64,000 bases of DNA from Alphaproteobacteria bacterium (lineage in GTDB: Bacteria; Pseudomonadota; Alphaproteobacteria; SMXS01): NCBI GenBank assembly GCA_016124315.1, contig WGNW01000063.1:1-64000 (forward strand). The letters are read 5' to 3'. Both the position numbers and the translations under genes were made by a program. Each line of letters begins with the position of its first letter. The first letter of the stretch is position 1. Below the pieces are notes generated by a model. It was not told the origin of the DNA. It made no database searches and was given only the letters and a program-made list of their open reading frames with translations. This document shows positions 10,330 to 17,116 of the stretch, one piece after another.

Positions 10330-11200
10330 GCGTCGTCTGCGCCGTATCCAGATGGTGGCGCACCTCCGCGAGGAAGTCGATGTGCGCCTCGGCGGTGGTC
10401 AGGCCCTTGCCCATGGAGTTGACGGTGGCGTGGGTGCCACCGAGGTCATGCCACCGCTTCAAGGTGTCGGCCACCTCCTGCGGCGTCTTGGCGCGCAGCA
10501 TGATCAGCTCCTTGCCGAACCCGTCCTCGGAGCGGCCCGAATCCTTCACGTGGTGGCGCACGCGGGCGAGCCCCTCGGTGGCGTGGTCGATGTCACCGGC
10601 GAAGATGTAGCCGTCGCCCATGCGTCCGCCGCGGCGGAACGCCGGCTCGGTGAAGCCGCCCACCCAGATCGGCACGGCGCGTTTGGGCCGGGGCAGGATG
10701 TTGCCCTTGTCGATGCGGTCGAAGCGGCCCTCGAAGCTCATCACGTCCTCGCTCCACAGCCGGCGCAGGAAGCCGATCTGCTCGTCGAGCCGGGCGCCGC
10801 GGGTGTGGAAGTCCTGGCCGAGGGCGTCGTACTCCACGTAGTTCCAGCCGGTGCCGACGCCGAGGCGCAGGCGCTCATGGGACAGCAGGTCGACGTCGGC
10901 GGCCTGCTGGGCCACCAGCACCGTCTGGCGCTGAGGCAGGATCAGGACGCCGGTGACCAGTTCGATCCTCTTCGTGAGACCGGCCAGGTAGCCGAACATC
11001 ACGAACGGGTCGTGGAACGGGTCCCGTTCGGTATACGGGCCCCACAGCTTGGGCTCCCGGTCGTGGGAGGCGCCGACCACATGGTCGAACACCAGCAAAT
11101 GGCTGTAGCCCATCTTCTCGATGGCGAGGCCGATGTCGTGGACGGCCTGCGGATCGCCCTTCAGTTCGGTCTGCGGATAGACGGCACCGACTTTCATCAT
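10316..11200 (-). CDS. LLM-class (luciferase-like) flavin/F420-dependent oxidoreductase
   Basis: A 294-residue TIM-barrel oxidoreductase of the luciferase-like monooxygenase superfamily. Visible family features: VGAVYPQTE at the N-terminus, VFDHVVG, LVTGVLILPQR.TVLVAQQAADVD, RLRLGVGTGWN, and the C-terminal W..LGGTHATV. The start is ATG 11200, overlapping the upstream SnoaL-like gene stop by 4 bp (ATGA); the in-frame ATG at 11197 is the next codon. Family members use F420 or FMN, and the sequence alone does not tell which here. Pairing with an NTF2-fold protein suggests a two-gene catabolic or secondary-metabolic unit of unknown substrate. Confidence 0.85.
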   Translation of the reverse strand: MMKVGAVYPQTELKGDPQAVHDIGLAIEKMGYSHLLVFDHVVGASHDREPKLWGPYTERDPFHDPFVMFGYLAGLTKRIELVTGVLILPQRQTVLVAQQAADVDLLSHERLRLGVGTGWNYVEYDALGQDFHTRGARLDEQIGFLRRLWSEDVMSFEGRFDRIDKGNILPRPKRAVPIWVGGFTEPAFRRGGRMGDGYIFAGDIDHATEGLARVRHHVKDSGRSEDGFGKELIMLRAKTPQEVADTLKRWHDLGGTHATVNSMGKGLTTAEAHIDFLAEVRHHLDTAQTTPMVV

Positions 11201-11733
11201 CGCTCCCCTTCCAGCGGCGGCAACAGGTCGTAGGACGGATCCCTCAGGTCGCGGGCGCCGTGGATCGCCCGCTGGCCCGGCGTGCCGGGGTAGAGGATCG
11301 CGCTGACGTCGCGCGAACCCACCGGCACCACCGTCCCCATGTCCTGTACATAGGTCCGTCCGGCGATTCTCCATCGGCCGTCCTGCTTGCGCCAGCGGTC
11401 CAGGTAGCGGCCGTGGCCGCTCAGGTCGACGAGCTCGCCGTTGGCCTCCATGCGCAGGGTGACGTGCACCATGGACTCGCTGGCCGCCTCGGTATCGGAC
11501 TTGAAGTCGACCAGGATGTTGGTGACGCGGTGGGCATGGCAGACCATGGCGGCGTGGACCGGCCAGAGCCATTCCACGAAGCCGGCCGGGCTGCCGTTGT
11601 AGAGGGTGCTGTATTCCAGGTTGGCCTCGGGCCAGAAGCAGTCCAGCGCCAGCGGCGCGTCCATCCGGTCCATGGACCGGCAGTAGCGGTAGATCGTCTC
11701 GTGGATTTCCAGCTTGTCTTCCGCGCCGGGCAT
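11197..11733 (-). CDS. SnoaL/NTF2-fold protein
   Basis: A 178-residue protein of the SnoaL-like/NTF2 superfamily: EIHETIYRYCRSMDRMD near the N-terminus, DCFWPEANLEY, HRVTNILVDF, and YLDRWRKQDGRWRIAGRTYV near the centre. This is the typical cone-shaped fold used by polyketide cyclases, dehydratases and ring-hydroxylating beta subunits. The start at 11733 is supported by AGGGGAGG 5 nt upstream. The track-length upstream extension lacks homology-like character. It is cotranscribed with the LLM oxidoreductase (4-bp overlap). The reaction is not predictable from sequence. Confidence 0.8.
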   Translation of the reverse strand: MPGAEDKLEIHETIYRYCRSMDRMDAPLALDCFWPEANLEYSTLYNGSPAGFVEWLWPVHAAMVCHAHRVTNILVDFKSDTEAASESMVHVTLRMEANGELVDLSGHGRYLDRWRKQDGRWRIAGRTYVQDMGTVVPVGSRDVSAILYPGTPGQRAIHGARDLRDPSYDLLPPLEGER

Positions 11734-11866
11734 TGCCGCCTCCCCTTCCCTGGCAGCCGGGCCGAACGCCGGCCCGGCGTCCCGTTCTAGCAGGGGCGGA
11801 CGGAGGGCGGAACCTGTCAGACCCGGCAGGCGGACGGGCGGGCCGCCGGACCCGCCCGCCAACAGC

Positions 11867-12244
11867 CTACATGCCGTCGTGGGACGCGCCGTCCTTCATG
11901 CCGTCGTGGGACATCCCGTCCTTCGACGTGTCGCCGCCCGACATGGCGCCACCCGACATGCCGCCGCCGGACGTACCGCCGTCCGACATGCCTGAGTCCT
12001 TGTCGTCGCAGTCCTTGGACATGCCGCCCGACGAGTCGCAGTCCTTCGCCATGCCGTCCTTGCCCATGTCGCCGGACTGCATGCCGTTCGACGACATGCC
12101 CTCCGAGGACATGCCTTCCGACTTCATGCCGTCGCCTTCCTTCATGCCGCCCTGATCCATGGCGTAGGCCGCCGACGACAGGGCGAGGCCCGCCGCCACG
12201 GCAAGCGCCAGGGCGGACGGGATCGTGGGGATCGAGACTTTCAT
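11867..12244 (-). CDS. mrpX: Exported Met-rich pentapeptide (MXKDX-type) repeat protein, MrpX-like
   Basis: A 125-residue protein with a clear Sec signal peptide (1-28, ending AAYA). The 97-residue mature part holds 15 methionines in a five-residue-type spacing (M-x-x-D/E-G, including MGKDG, MAKDC, MSKDC, MKDG) and only two cysteines. Everything else is G, S, D, K or E, so it should be disordered and very soluble. Family knowledge: MXKDX repeat proteins occur beside NrsF/ECF sigma genes, and in Azospira suillum the periplasmic Met-rich peptide MrpX is described as a hypochlorite scavenger recycled by a YedY-type methionine sulfoxide reductase. Its own ECF-type promoter lies 56-83 nt upstream. 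The role as oxidant sink is an inference from composition and context; metal binding is an alternative. Confidence 0.82.
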   Translation of the reverse strand: MKVSIPTIPSALALAVAAGLALSSAAYAMDQGGMKEGDGMKSEGMSSEGMSSNGMQSGDMGKDGMAKDCDSSGGMSKDCDDKDSGMSDGGTSGGGMSGGAMSGGDTSKDGMSHDGMKDGASHDGM

Positions 12245-12299
12245 CAGACCATTCCTCTCCAGATGGTTGCGGGCGGGAACGGGCGTTCCCGTACCTGAC

Positions 12300-12327
12300 C
12301 ATTCGCCGGAGAGGGCCGCAACGTTAC
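12300..12327 (-). promoter_or_regulatory. ECF sigma-type promoter of the Met-rich peptide gene
   Basis: Read on the minus strand: GTAACG (12327-12322), 16-nt spacer, CGAATG (12305-12300), then 55 nt to the ATG at 12244. The same bipartite element with the same spacer occurs in front of the cytochrome b/msrP genes and the msrA gene. It resembles the SigF/NrsF-group ECF promoters (GTAACC with a CGAA-type -10). It lies just past the nrsF stop, so the peptide can be made in excess over the sigma factor. Confidence 0.78.
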
Positions 12328-12329
12328 GC

Positions 12330-12974
12330 TCAGCGGCGCAGCAGGCCGCGGCCAGACAGGGCGACGACGATCACCACGAGGATGACCGCCATCCCGTGCA
12401 CCGCGAGGTCGGTCGCGGTGGCGTCGAACGGGTGGCACAAGTTGAGCAGGGCGGCGGCCCCGGCGGCACAGGCGAGCCCCGCGAGGGCGGCGGTGAGCGC
12501 CGGATAGAGCGGGAAGGTGCGCCGCAACAGCAGCAGCATCGCTCCCGCCAGCGGCACCGAGAAGCCGACGATGAACATCAGGCAGTCGCGGCCGTCGGCG
12601 GTGCCCTGCACGCCCGCCGCCGTCCAGGTGCGCAGGCAGCCCAGCCCGCTCGCCCCGATCCACAGCAGGGCGGGCGCCAGCGGCGCCAGCGCCCAGGCGC
12701 GGCTGCGGCCGGGGATGCCCAGCTCGAAGGCGGCCTTGGCGGCGAACACCGCGGTCAGCACCGCACCGAGCGCCGCCAGCCACAAGTCCGGCGCCGACGA
12801 GAGCCGCAGGACCATGGCGTTCATGTCGTAGGCAACCGCCAGCCCGGCCCCGAGCACGGCGACCACCGCGAGCCAGACGAGGGCAAGCCGGGTCGACGAG
12901 GCCACGCGGCGCACCGGCCGCAGCGAGGCGCCAAGGTCGCGGATCAGGCTGTCGTGGCTTTCGGAGGAGCGCAT
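12330..12974 (-). CDS. nrsF: NrsF-family (DUF1109) membrane anti-sigma factor
   Basis: A 214-residue integral membrane protein with a short cytoplasmic N-terminus (SLIRDLGASLRPVRR) and six hydrophobic segments. Typical DUF1109 features are the conserved cysteines in GCLRTW, DCLMF and, close to the last TM segment, LCHPFD. Family knowledge: NrsF/OsrA proteins hold an ECF sigma factor inactive, and oxidation or metal stress acting through cysteines releases it. The start codon lies 1 nt after the stop of the sigma gene, so the pair is translationally linked. Here it should gate the GTAACC/CGAATG promoters nearby. Confidence 0.9.
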   Translation of the reverse strand: MRSSESHDSLIRDLGASLRPVRRVASSTRLALVWLAVVAVLGAGLAVAYDMNAMVLRLSSAPDLWLAALGAVLTAVFAAKAAFELGIPGRSRAWALAPLAPALLWIGASGLGCLRTWTAAGVQGTADGRDCLMFIVGFSVPLAGAMLLLLRRTFPLYPALTAALAGLACAAGAAALLNLCHPFDATATDLAVHGMAVILVVIVVALSGRGLLRR

Positions 12975-12975
12975 G

Positions 12976-13623
12976 CTACCAGTCCTCCGGCTTCAGGCGG
13001 GCGCGCAGCGTCTTGAGCGCCCGGTGCAGGCTGACCTTGAGCGCCCCGGCGCTGCGGCCGGTCACGGCCTCCGCTTCAGCCAGGGAGCGATCCTTGAGCG
13101 CGACCTCCAGCACCGCCTCGCGCTGGCCGTCCGGCAGCCCGTCGACCGCGGCGCGGAGACGGCCGTCGCGCTCGGCGGCGTCGAGACCGGAGTCGGTCAC
13201 CGCGCTCTCGTCGGCGTGAATGTCGTAGGCCCCGGGCTCGTGCACCTCGCGGGCGCGCCGGCGGCCGTGGCGGCGCAGCACGTCGATGGCGCGCCGCTCA
13301 GCGATGGTGCGCAGCCAGGCAGTGAAGGAGCGGCCGGGATCGTAGGTGTGGCGCGCCCGGTGGACCGCCAGCAGGGTCTCCTGCACCACGTCGTCGACGC
13401 TGTCGGCGGACACGCCCCGTCCGCGGGCCGCCGCGGCGATCACCGGCACGCAGTCGCGCAGCAACCTGTCGTAGGCTGCCCGGTCGCCGGCCTGCGCCGC
13501 CGCCATGAGGGCGCCCCAGCTGCTGTCGGCCCGTTCCCGCTCGGTCGCTTCGGTATCCACCGTCGTGCTTCCCGCCGCGCGCGGCGTTGCGCGCGGCACC
13601 AAGCTAAGGACACCGGCGTGCAT
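12976..13623 (-). CDS. sigF: ECF RNA polymerase sigma factor (SigF/NrsF-associated group)
   Basis: A 215-residue sigma factor at most. Region 2 holds VDDVVQETLLAVHRARHTYDPGRSFTAW-type residues (about 88-120) and the basic RRHGRRRAR stretch. Region 4 holds LPDGQREAVLEVAL and the helix-turn-helix GRSAGALKVSLHRALKTLRARL at the C-terminus. Two starts are possible: ATG 13623 or GTG 13560; the latter removes a low-complexity N-terminal extension. It sits 24 bp (or 87 bp) downstream of the msrP-like gene on the same strand, so transcription from the GTAACC promoter ahead of the cytochrome b gene would give autoregulation. nrsF follows directly. Confidence 0.9.
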   Translation of the reverse strand: MHAGVLSLVPRATPRAAGSTTVDTEATERERADSSWGALMAAAQAGDRAAYDRLLRDCVPVIAAAARGRGVSADSVDDVVQETLLAVHRARHTYDPGRSFTAWLRTIAERRAIDVLRRHGRRRAREVHEPGAYDIHADESAVTDSGLDAAERDGRLRAAVDGLPDGQREAVLEVALKDRSLAEAEAVTGRSAGALKVSLHRALKTLRARLKPEDW

Positions 13624-13647
13624 TTGGCAAATTCCCCGTGCGGGACC

Positions 13648-14403
13648 TCATATGCCGCTGAACCAGTTGTATCCCTTGTCCTCCCAGTAGCCGCCCGGAT
13701 AGTCGTTGGTCACGAAGATCGCGGCGATGTGCTTGGGGTTCTTGAATCCCAGCTTGGTGGGGATGCGCAGCTTCATCGGATAGCCGTATTTGGGCGGCAG
13801 CGGGCTGCCGCCGTAGTCCAGCGCCATGATGGTCTGCGGGTGCAGCGCCGTGGGCATGTCGATGCTGCTGTAGTAGCCGTCGGCGCAGCGGAAGCCCACG
13901 TAGCGCGCCCGCGTGTCGGCGCCGACGCGCTTCAGGAAGGTGGCGAAGGGCACGCCCGACCACTGGCCGATGGCACTCCAGCCCTCGACGCAGACATGCC
14001 GGGTGATCTGGCTTTCCTGCGGCAGCCCGCGCAGGCCTTCGACCGTCCAGGGCGTCTTGTCGGCGATCCGGCCCGACAGTTCGAGCCGGTAGGTGGCGCC
14101 GTCGATCACCGGCGCCTGGGACTGCCGGTAGAAGGCGTTGAACGGGAACGGTTTGGTGATGGCGCTGGCCGGATAGGTGGGCGCCAGCCGCGCGCGGCTG
14201 AACAGCCAGGCCTGCACCCGGTCGTTCCAGCGCGACATGGCCATCAGCGCATTGTCGACGGAGTCGCCGTCCATCAGGTCGCAGCCGGTGAGCAGGCTGA
14301 GCGCGCCCAGCGACAGGGTGCCGCGCAGGAACAGGCGGCGCTGGGGGTCGGCCAGCTCCGGCCGGATGTCCTCGAGGCTGGGTCTTTCGGTGCGACGGGT
14401 CAT
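13648..14403 (-). CDS. MsrP/YedY-like exported molybdopterin oxidoreductase
   Basis: A 251-residue protein of the sulfite-oxidase fold. Its probable role is reduction of methionine sulfoxide in exported proteins. The molybdenum-ligating cysteine is C138 in RHVCVEGW, and the pattern KYGYPMKLRIPTKLGFK followed by YWEDKGYNWFSG at the C-terminus is characteristic of the YedY/SUOX Mo-binding domain. The N-terminus shows a twin-arginine motif (R22-R23 in RRLFLRG), a hydrophobic stretch and a lipobox-like LLTGC with C41. It may therefore be a Tat-exported lipoprotein, unlike soluble MsrP of enterobacteria. The start at ATG 14403 overlaps the cytochrome gene by 4 bp. It is shorter than E. coli MsrP (about 330 aa), so substrate range may differ. 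Confidence 0.83.
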   Translation of the reverse strand: MTRRTERPSLEDIRPELADPQRRLFLRGTLSLGALSLLTGCDLMDGDSVDNALMAMSRWNDRVQAWLFSRARLAPTYPASAITKPFPFNAFYRQSQAPVIDGATYRLELSGRIADKTPWTVEGLRGLPQESQITRHVCVEGWSAIGQWSGVPFATFLKRVGADTRARYVGFRCADGYYSSIDMPTALHPQTIMALDYGGSPLPPKYGYPMKLRIPTKLGFKNPKHIAAIFVTNDYPGGYWEDKGYNWFSGI

Positions 14404-15074
14404 GGGCGGGCCTCCGGAAGAGCGTCGCCGGCGTCGGGCACGCTGCCGCCGACGATCATGGGCGGCAGCGTCCTGGGCACCAGGATCACCAGCGCGATGT
14501 GGACGACGAAGAAGCCGACAATGCCGCTCATGGCGAGGAAATGGACGATGCGGGCGGTGTCGTAGCCGCCGAGCAGCGCCGTCAGCGGATGGAGCTGCAC
14601 CGGCTTCCAGATGGCGAGGCCCGACAGCACCGCCAGCGTCAGCAGCAGGATCACGCCGACGTAGAGCAGCCGCTGCACGGCGTTGTAGCGGCCCAGCGCG
14701 TGGGGCAGCCGCAGGGCCAGCGCTGCCCGGAAGTCGCGCCACACGCCGGCCGGCGTAAGCGGCAGGAGCGCCTGGCGGAAATGACCGGAGACCAGGCCGT
14801 AGCCGACATAGATCAGGCCGTTGAGCACCAGCAGCCACATGGCGGCGAAGTGCCAGGCGAGGGCGCCGGCCAGCCAGCCGCCCAGGGTGATGCTCCCGGG
14901 GAAGCGGAAGGGGAAGATCGGCGAGGCGTCGTAGATGCGCCAGCCGCTCATCACCATGGCGATCAGCGCCGCCGCGTTGATCCAGTGGGTCAGCCGCACC
15001 ATAAAAGGATGGATGGCGCGCCGCTTCGCCGAAGGGCCGGTGGAAGGATTGGTGGACCTGGTTTCGCCGCTCAT
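14400..15074 (-). CDS. Membrane cytochrome b (cytochrome b561/NiFe-hydrogenase cytochrome b type), electron donor to the MsrP-like enzyme
   Basis: A 224-residue integral membrane protein with about five TM segments. Candidate heme ligands are histidines in RLTHWINA (near 29), WHFAAMW (near 74), RIVHFLAM and FFVVHIALV. The fold is the PF01292-type cytochrome b rather than the ferric-reductase-like MsrQ/YedZ, but it occupies the same operon position, immediately before the molybdoenzyme with a 4-bp overlap. It probably carries quinol electrons across the membrane to the MsrP-like protein. It is the first gene after the GTAACC-N16-CGAATG promoter at 15148-15121, with 46 nt from the -10 element to the ATG. 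Confidence 0.85.
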   Translation of the reverse strand: MSGETRSTNPSTGPSAKRRAIHPFMVRLTHWINAAALIAMVMSGWRIYDASPIFPFRFPGSITLGGWLAGALAWHFAAMWLLVLNGLIYVGYGLVSGHFRQALLPLTPAGVWRDFRAALALRLPHALGRYNAVQRLLYVGVILLLTLAVLSGLAIWKPVQLHPLTALLGGYDTARIVHFLAMSGIVGFFVVHIALVILVPRTLPPMIVGGSVPDAGDALPEARP

Positions 15075-15120
15075 GCCGCTCCCCTGTGGTGGATCGCCGC
15101 CCGCAAGGGCCGCATCGTCC

Positions 15121-15148
15121 CATTCGACCGGGCCCCGCGTCCGGTTAC
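15121..15148 (-). promoter_or_regulatory. ECF sigma-type promoter of the cytochrome b-msrP(-sigF-nrsF) operon
   Basis: On the minus strand: GTAACC (15148-15143), 16-nt spacer, CGAATG (15126-15121). Both hexamers and the spacer length are identical to the msrA promoter on the other strand 45 bp away. Transcription would run through the cytochrome, msrP-like, sigma and nrsF genes, giving positive autoregulation. Confidence 0.8.
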
Positions 15149-15192
15149 ATCATGCCACAAGCGGCAGGGCGGCGGGAATCCGGCGGCAGGAC

Positions 15193-15220
15193 GTAACCCG
15201 CGGGGCGGCACCGTCGAATG
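15193..15220 (+). promoter_or_regulatory. ECF sigma-type promoter of msrA-msrB
   Basis: On the plus strand: GTAACC (15193-15198), 16-nt spacer, CGAATG (15215-15220), 41 nt before the msrA ATG. It is an exact hexamer and spacing match to the divergent promoter at 15121-15148. Confidence 0.8.
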
Positions 15221-15261
15221 GGGGAGCAGGAACAATCCACTCCAACCCGAGGAGATCAGCG

Positions 15262-15990
15262 ATGCAGGGCAACGACAGGAACGGCTTCTTGCGCCGCCTG
15301 ACCAGGCGCGCCGCGGCCGCGACGGCAGCCGCGGCCATGGTCGCGGGCGCGGGCGTGCTCGCCGCCCGGGCGGCCGAGCGGGCGGTGGAGATTCCTCCGG
15401 CCGCAATGACCGAGCCCGCCGCACAGGGGCCGCAGACGGTGGTTCTGGCCGGCGGCTGCTTCTGGGGCGTGCAGGGCGTCTACCAGCACGTCAAGGGCGT
15501 CGAGAGCGCCGTGTCCGGCTACACCGGCGGCACCACGGCTTCGCCCACCTATCACGAGGTCTCCACCGGGCGCACCGGCCACGCCGAATCGGTGAAGGTG
15601 ACGTTCGATCCGGCCAAGGTGTCCTATGGCCGCATCCTGCAGATCTTCTTCTCGGTGGTGCAGGACCCGACCCAGCTCGACCGGCAGGGCCCGGACACCG
15701 GTACGCAGTACCGGTCGGCCATCTTCACCACCACCGCCGCCCAGCGGAAGGTGGCGGATGCCTATATCGCCCAGCTCGACAAGGCCGGCGTGTGGAAGCG
15801 GCCCATCGTCACCACGGTGCAGCCGCTGGGCCGCTTCTACGAGGCCGAGGCCTACCACCAGGACTACGCGACCCTGCACCCGGACCAGCCTTACATCGCC
15901 CTCAACGACATCCCCAAGATCGACGCGCTGAAGCGGATGTTTCCGGCGAACTACCGGGCCAATCCGGTCACCGTCGCCGCGGCGCAGTAG
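15262..15990 (+). CDS. msrA: Exported peptide-methionine (S)-S-oxide reductase
   Basis: This enzyme reduces Met-S-sulfoxide in oxidised proteins. The 242-residue precursor starts at ATG 15262, supported by GAGGAG 7 nt upstream. Residues 1-38 form an export signal with two arginine pairs (R11-R12, R15-R16) and an Ala-rich hydrophobic core; Tat or Sec export are both possible. The catalytic C66 sits in GGCFWG, with GYTGGT, the YHEVSTGRTGHAE substrate loop and GTQYRSAIF downstream. It contains no cysteine other than C66, so the usual C-terminal resolving cysteines are absent and C66 sulfenic acid must be reduced by an external thiol partner. It is followed 16 bp later by msrB. Confidence 0.95.
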   Translation: MQGNDRNGFLRRLTRRAAAATAAAAMVAGAGVLAARAAERAVEIPPAAMTEPAAQGPQTVVLAGGCFWGVQGVYQHVKGVESAVSGYTGGTTASPTYHEVSTGRTGHAESVKVTFDPAKVSYGRILQIFFSVVQDPTQLDRQGPDTGTQYRSAIFTTTAAQRKVADAYIAQLDKAGVWKRPIVTTVQPLGRFYEAEAYHQDYATLHPDQPYIALNDIPKIDALKRMFPANYRANPVTVAAAQ

Positions 15991-16006
15991 GATGGGGAGC
16001 GAAGCC

Positions 16007-16495
16007 ATGCTGACGCGACGCGCCCTGCTGGCGAGCGGCGTGGGCCTGACCGCCCTGCTCGGCCTCGCCGGTCCGCGAGCGGTTCGGGCCAAGGAGGCGG
16101 AAACCTTCGAGGTCACCCACACCAAGGCGGAGTGGCGCAAGCTGCTGAGTCCGGAGGCCTATCACGTGCTGCGGGAGGATGGCACCGAGCGGGCGTTCAC
16201 CAGCCCGCTCAACGACGAGCACCGCAAGGGCATCTTCGCCTGTGCGGGATGCGACCTGCCGCTGTTCTCGTCGACGACCAAGTTCGACAGCGGCACCGGC
16301 TGGCCGAGCTTCTGGAAGCCGCTCGACAATGCGGTCCGCACCCGCAAGGATCTTTCGCTGGGAATTCCCCGCACCGAGGTGCATTGCCGGCGCTGCGGCG
16401 GGCATCTGGGCCACGTCTTCCACGACGGACCGCCGCCCACGGGCCTGCGCTACTGCATGAACGGCGTGGCGCTCAGCTTCAAGCCTGCGGGCTGA
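16007..16495 (+). CDS. msrB: Exported peptide-methionine (R)-S-oxide reductase
   Basis: This enzyme reduces Met-R-sulfoxide and complements MsrA. The start at ATG 16007 is chosen over ATG 15992 because GGGAG lies 8 nt before it and it gives a compact signal peptide (RR at 4-5, hydrophobic 6-22, cleavage after about AVRA). The 162-residue protein has zinc ligands C79/C82 and C127/C130, the SGTGWPSF motif (95-102) and catalytic C150 in GLRYCMNG. The position after SG in SGxGWPSF, a cysteine in many MsrBs, is Thr here, so no resolving cysteine is evident, mirroring the one-cysteine MsrA. It is cotranscribed with msrA. Confidence 0.95.
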   Translation: MLTRRALLASGVGLTALLGLAGPRAVRAKEAETFEVTHTKAEWRKLLSPEAYHVLREDGTERAFTSPLNDEHRKGIFACAGCDLPLFSSTTKFDSGTGWPSFWKPLDNAVRTRKDLSLGIPRTEVHCRRCGGHLGHVFHDGPPPTGLRYCMNGVALSFKPAG

Positions 16496-16514
16496 CCGGC
16501 CGCCCGGCCCGGGC

Positions 16515-16757
16515 TCAGGCGCGGCCGGCGGGCACCGAGATGGGCGACAGCTCGATGGTCCGGTCGATGACGCCGTCGACGATGTCGTGGATGTCCTCCC
16601 GGTGCATGCCGAGCTGGGCGAGGCCGCTGGCGCTGTACTGCAGGAACGCGCCGGCGGTGGCGACCTCCGAGATGCCGCGCGCCTTCATCTCCCTGTAGGC
16701 CGCGCGGCACACCTCGCGGGCGATCTGCTGCAGGTCTTCGTCCATCATTTCAGCCAT
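16515..16757 (-). CDS. Hypothetical helical protein, 80 aa
   Basis: A small predicted cytoplasmic, mostly alpha-helical protein. It has an acidic start (MAEMMDEDLQQIAREVCRAA), one cysteine (C17), and a middle part ASGLAQLGMHREDIHDIVDG resembling a short helical-hairpin. No domain is recognised. The codon use matches the neighbours and the gene ends 19 bp from the msrB stop in convergent orientation. A modest ribosome binding site (GGAGGAAC) lies 6-13 nt before the ATG. Confidence 0.6.
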   Translation of the reverse strand: MAEMMDEDLQQIAREVCRAAYREMKARGISEVATAGAFLQYSASGLAQLGMHREDIHDIVDGVIDRTIELSPISVPAGRA

Positions 16758-17116
16758 CTGTCAGTTCCTCCTGCTGGCCGGCGAATCCGCGCGCCTTCCG
16801 CGGGACGCGGAAAGCCGGCACGGACGCACGAGGGTGCGGGGAAGCGACACAGAATGACTGGCCCAGGACCCGGGCATGCAGCTCTGCGGAATTGTCGGCC
16901 TCGACAACCACCGGTAGCCCCCACCACCGTCACACGGTTGTCATTCTCGCACCGATCGCGCCAAGGGGCACCTGCGTTTTCTGCGCAAGCGCCCCGCCGT
17001 GCCGCGACCTCATGCGTTACCAACGGCGGGACCGGGAAAAAGTGCCACCGACGCTGGCTGGCGACGGCCTGCCGGCGCCGAGACGTCTATCGAGGTATGG
17101 GAAGTGCGGCCTTGTT
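16758..17116. other. Intergenic region without recognised gene (359 bp)
   Basis: Lies between two leftward genes, so it holds the promoter of the 80-aa gene and the 3' end of the secreted-protein transcript. No strong hairpin with a U-tract, tRNA-like fold or start codon with a ribosome binding site was found in either strand. The ORFs that cross it look like chance frames. Confidence 0.4.

Noticed and set aside
12244-12783. Minus-strand Arg-rich ORF overlapping nrsF and the promoter of the Met-rich peptide
   Set aside because: It is a shadow of nrsF in another frame, and the NrsF frame has TM segments and conserved cysteines.
13648-15123. A single 491-codon frame suggesting a cytochrome b-MsrP fusion
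   Set aside because: The N-terminal part of that frame is out of frame with the true cytochrome b gene (14400-15074) and has no TM segments; MsrP starts at 14403.
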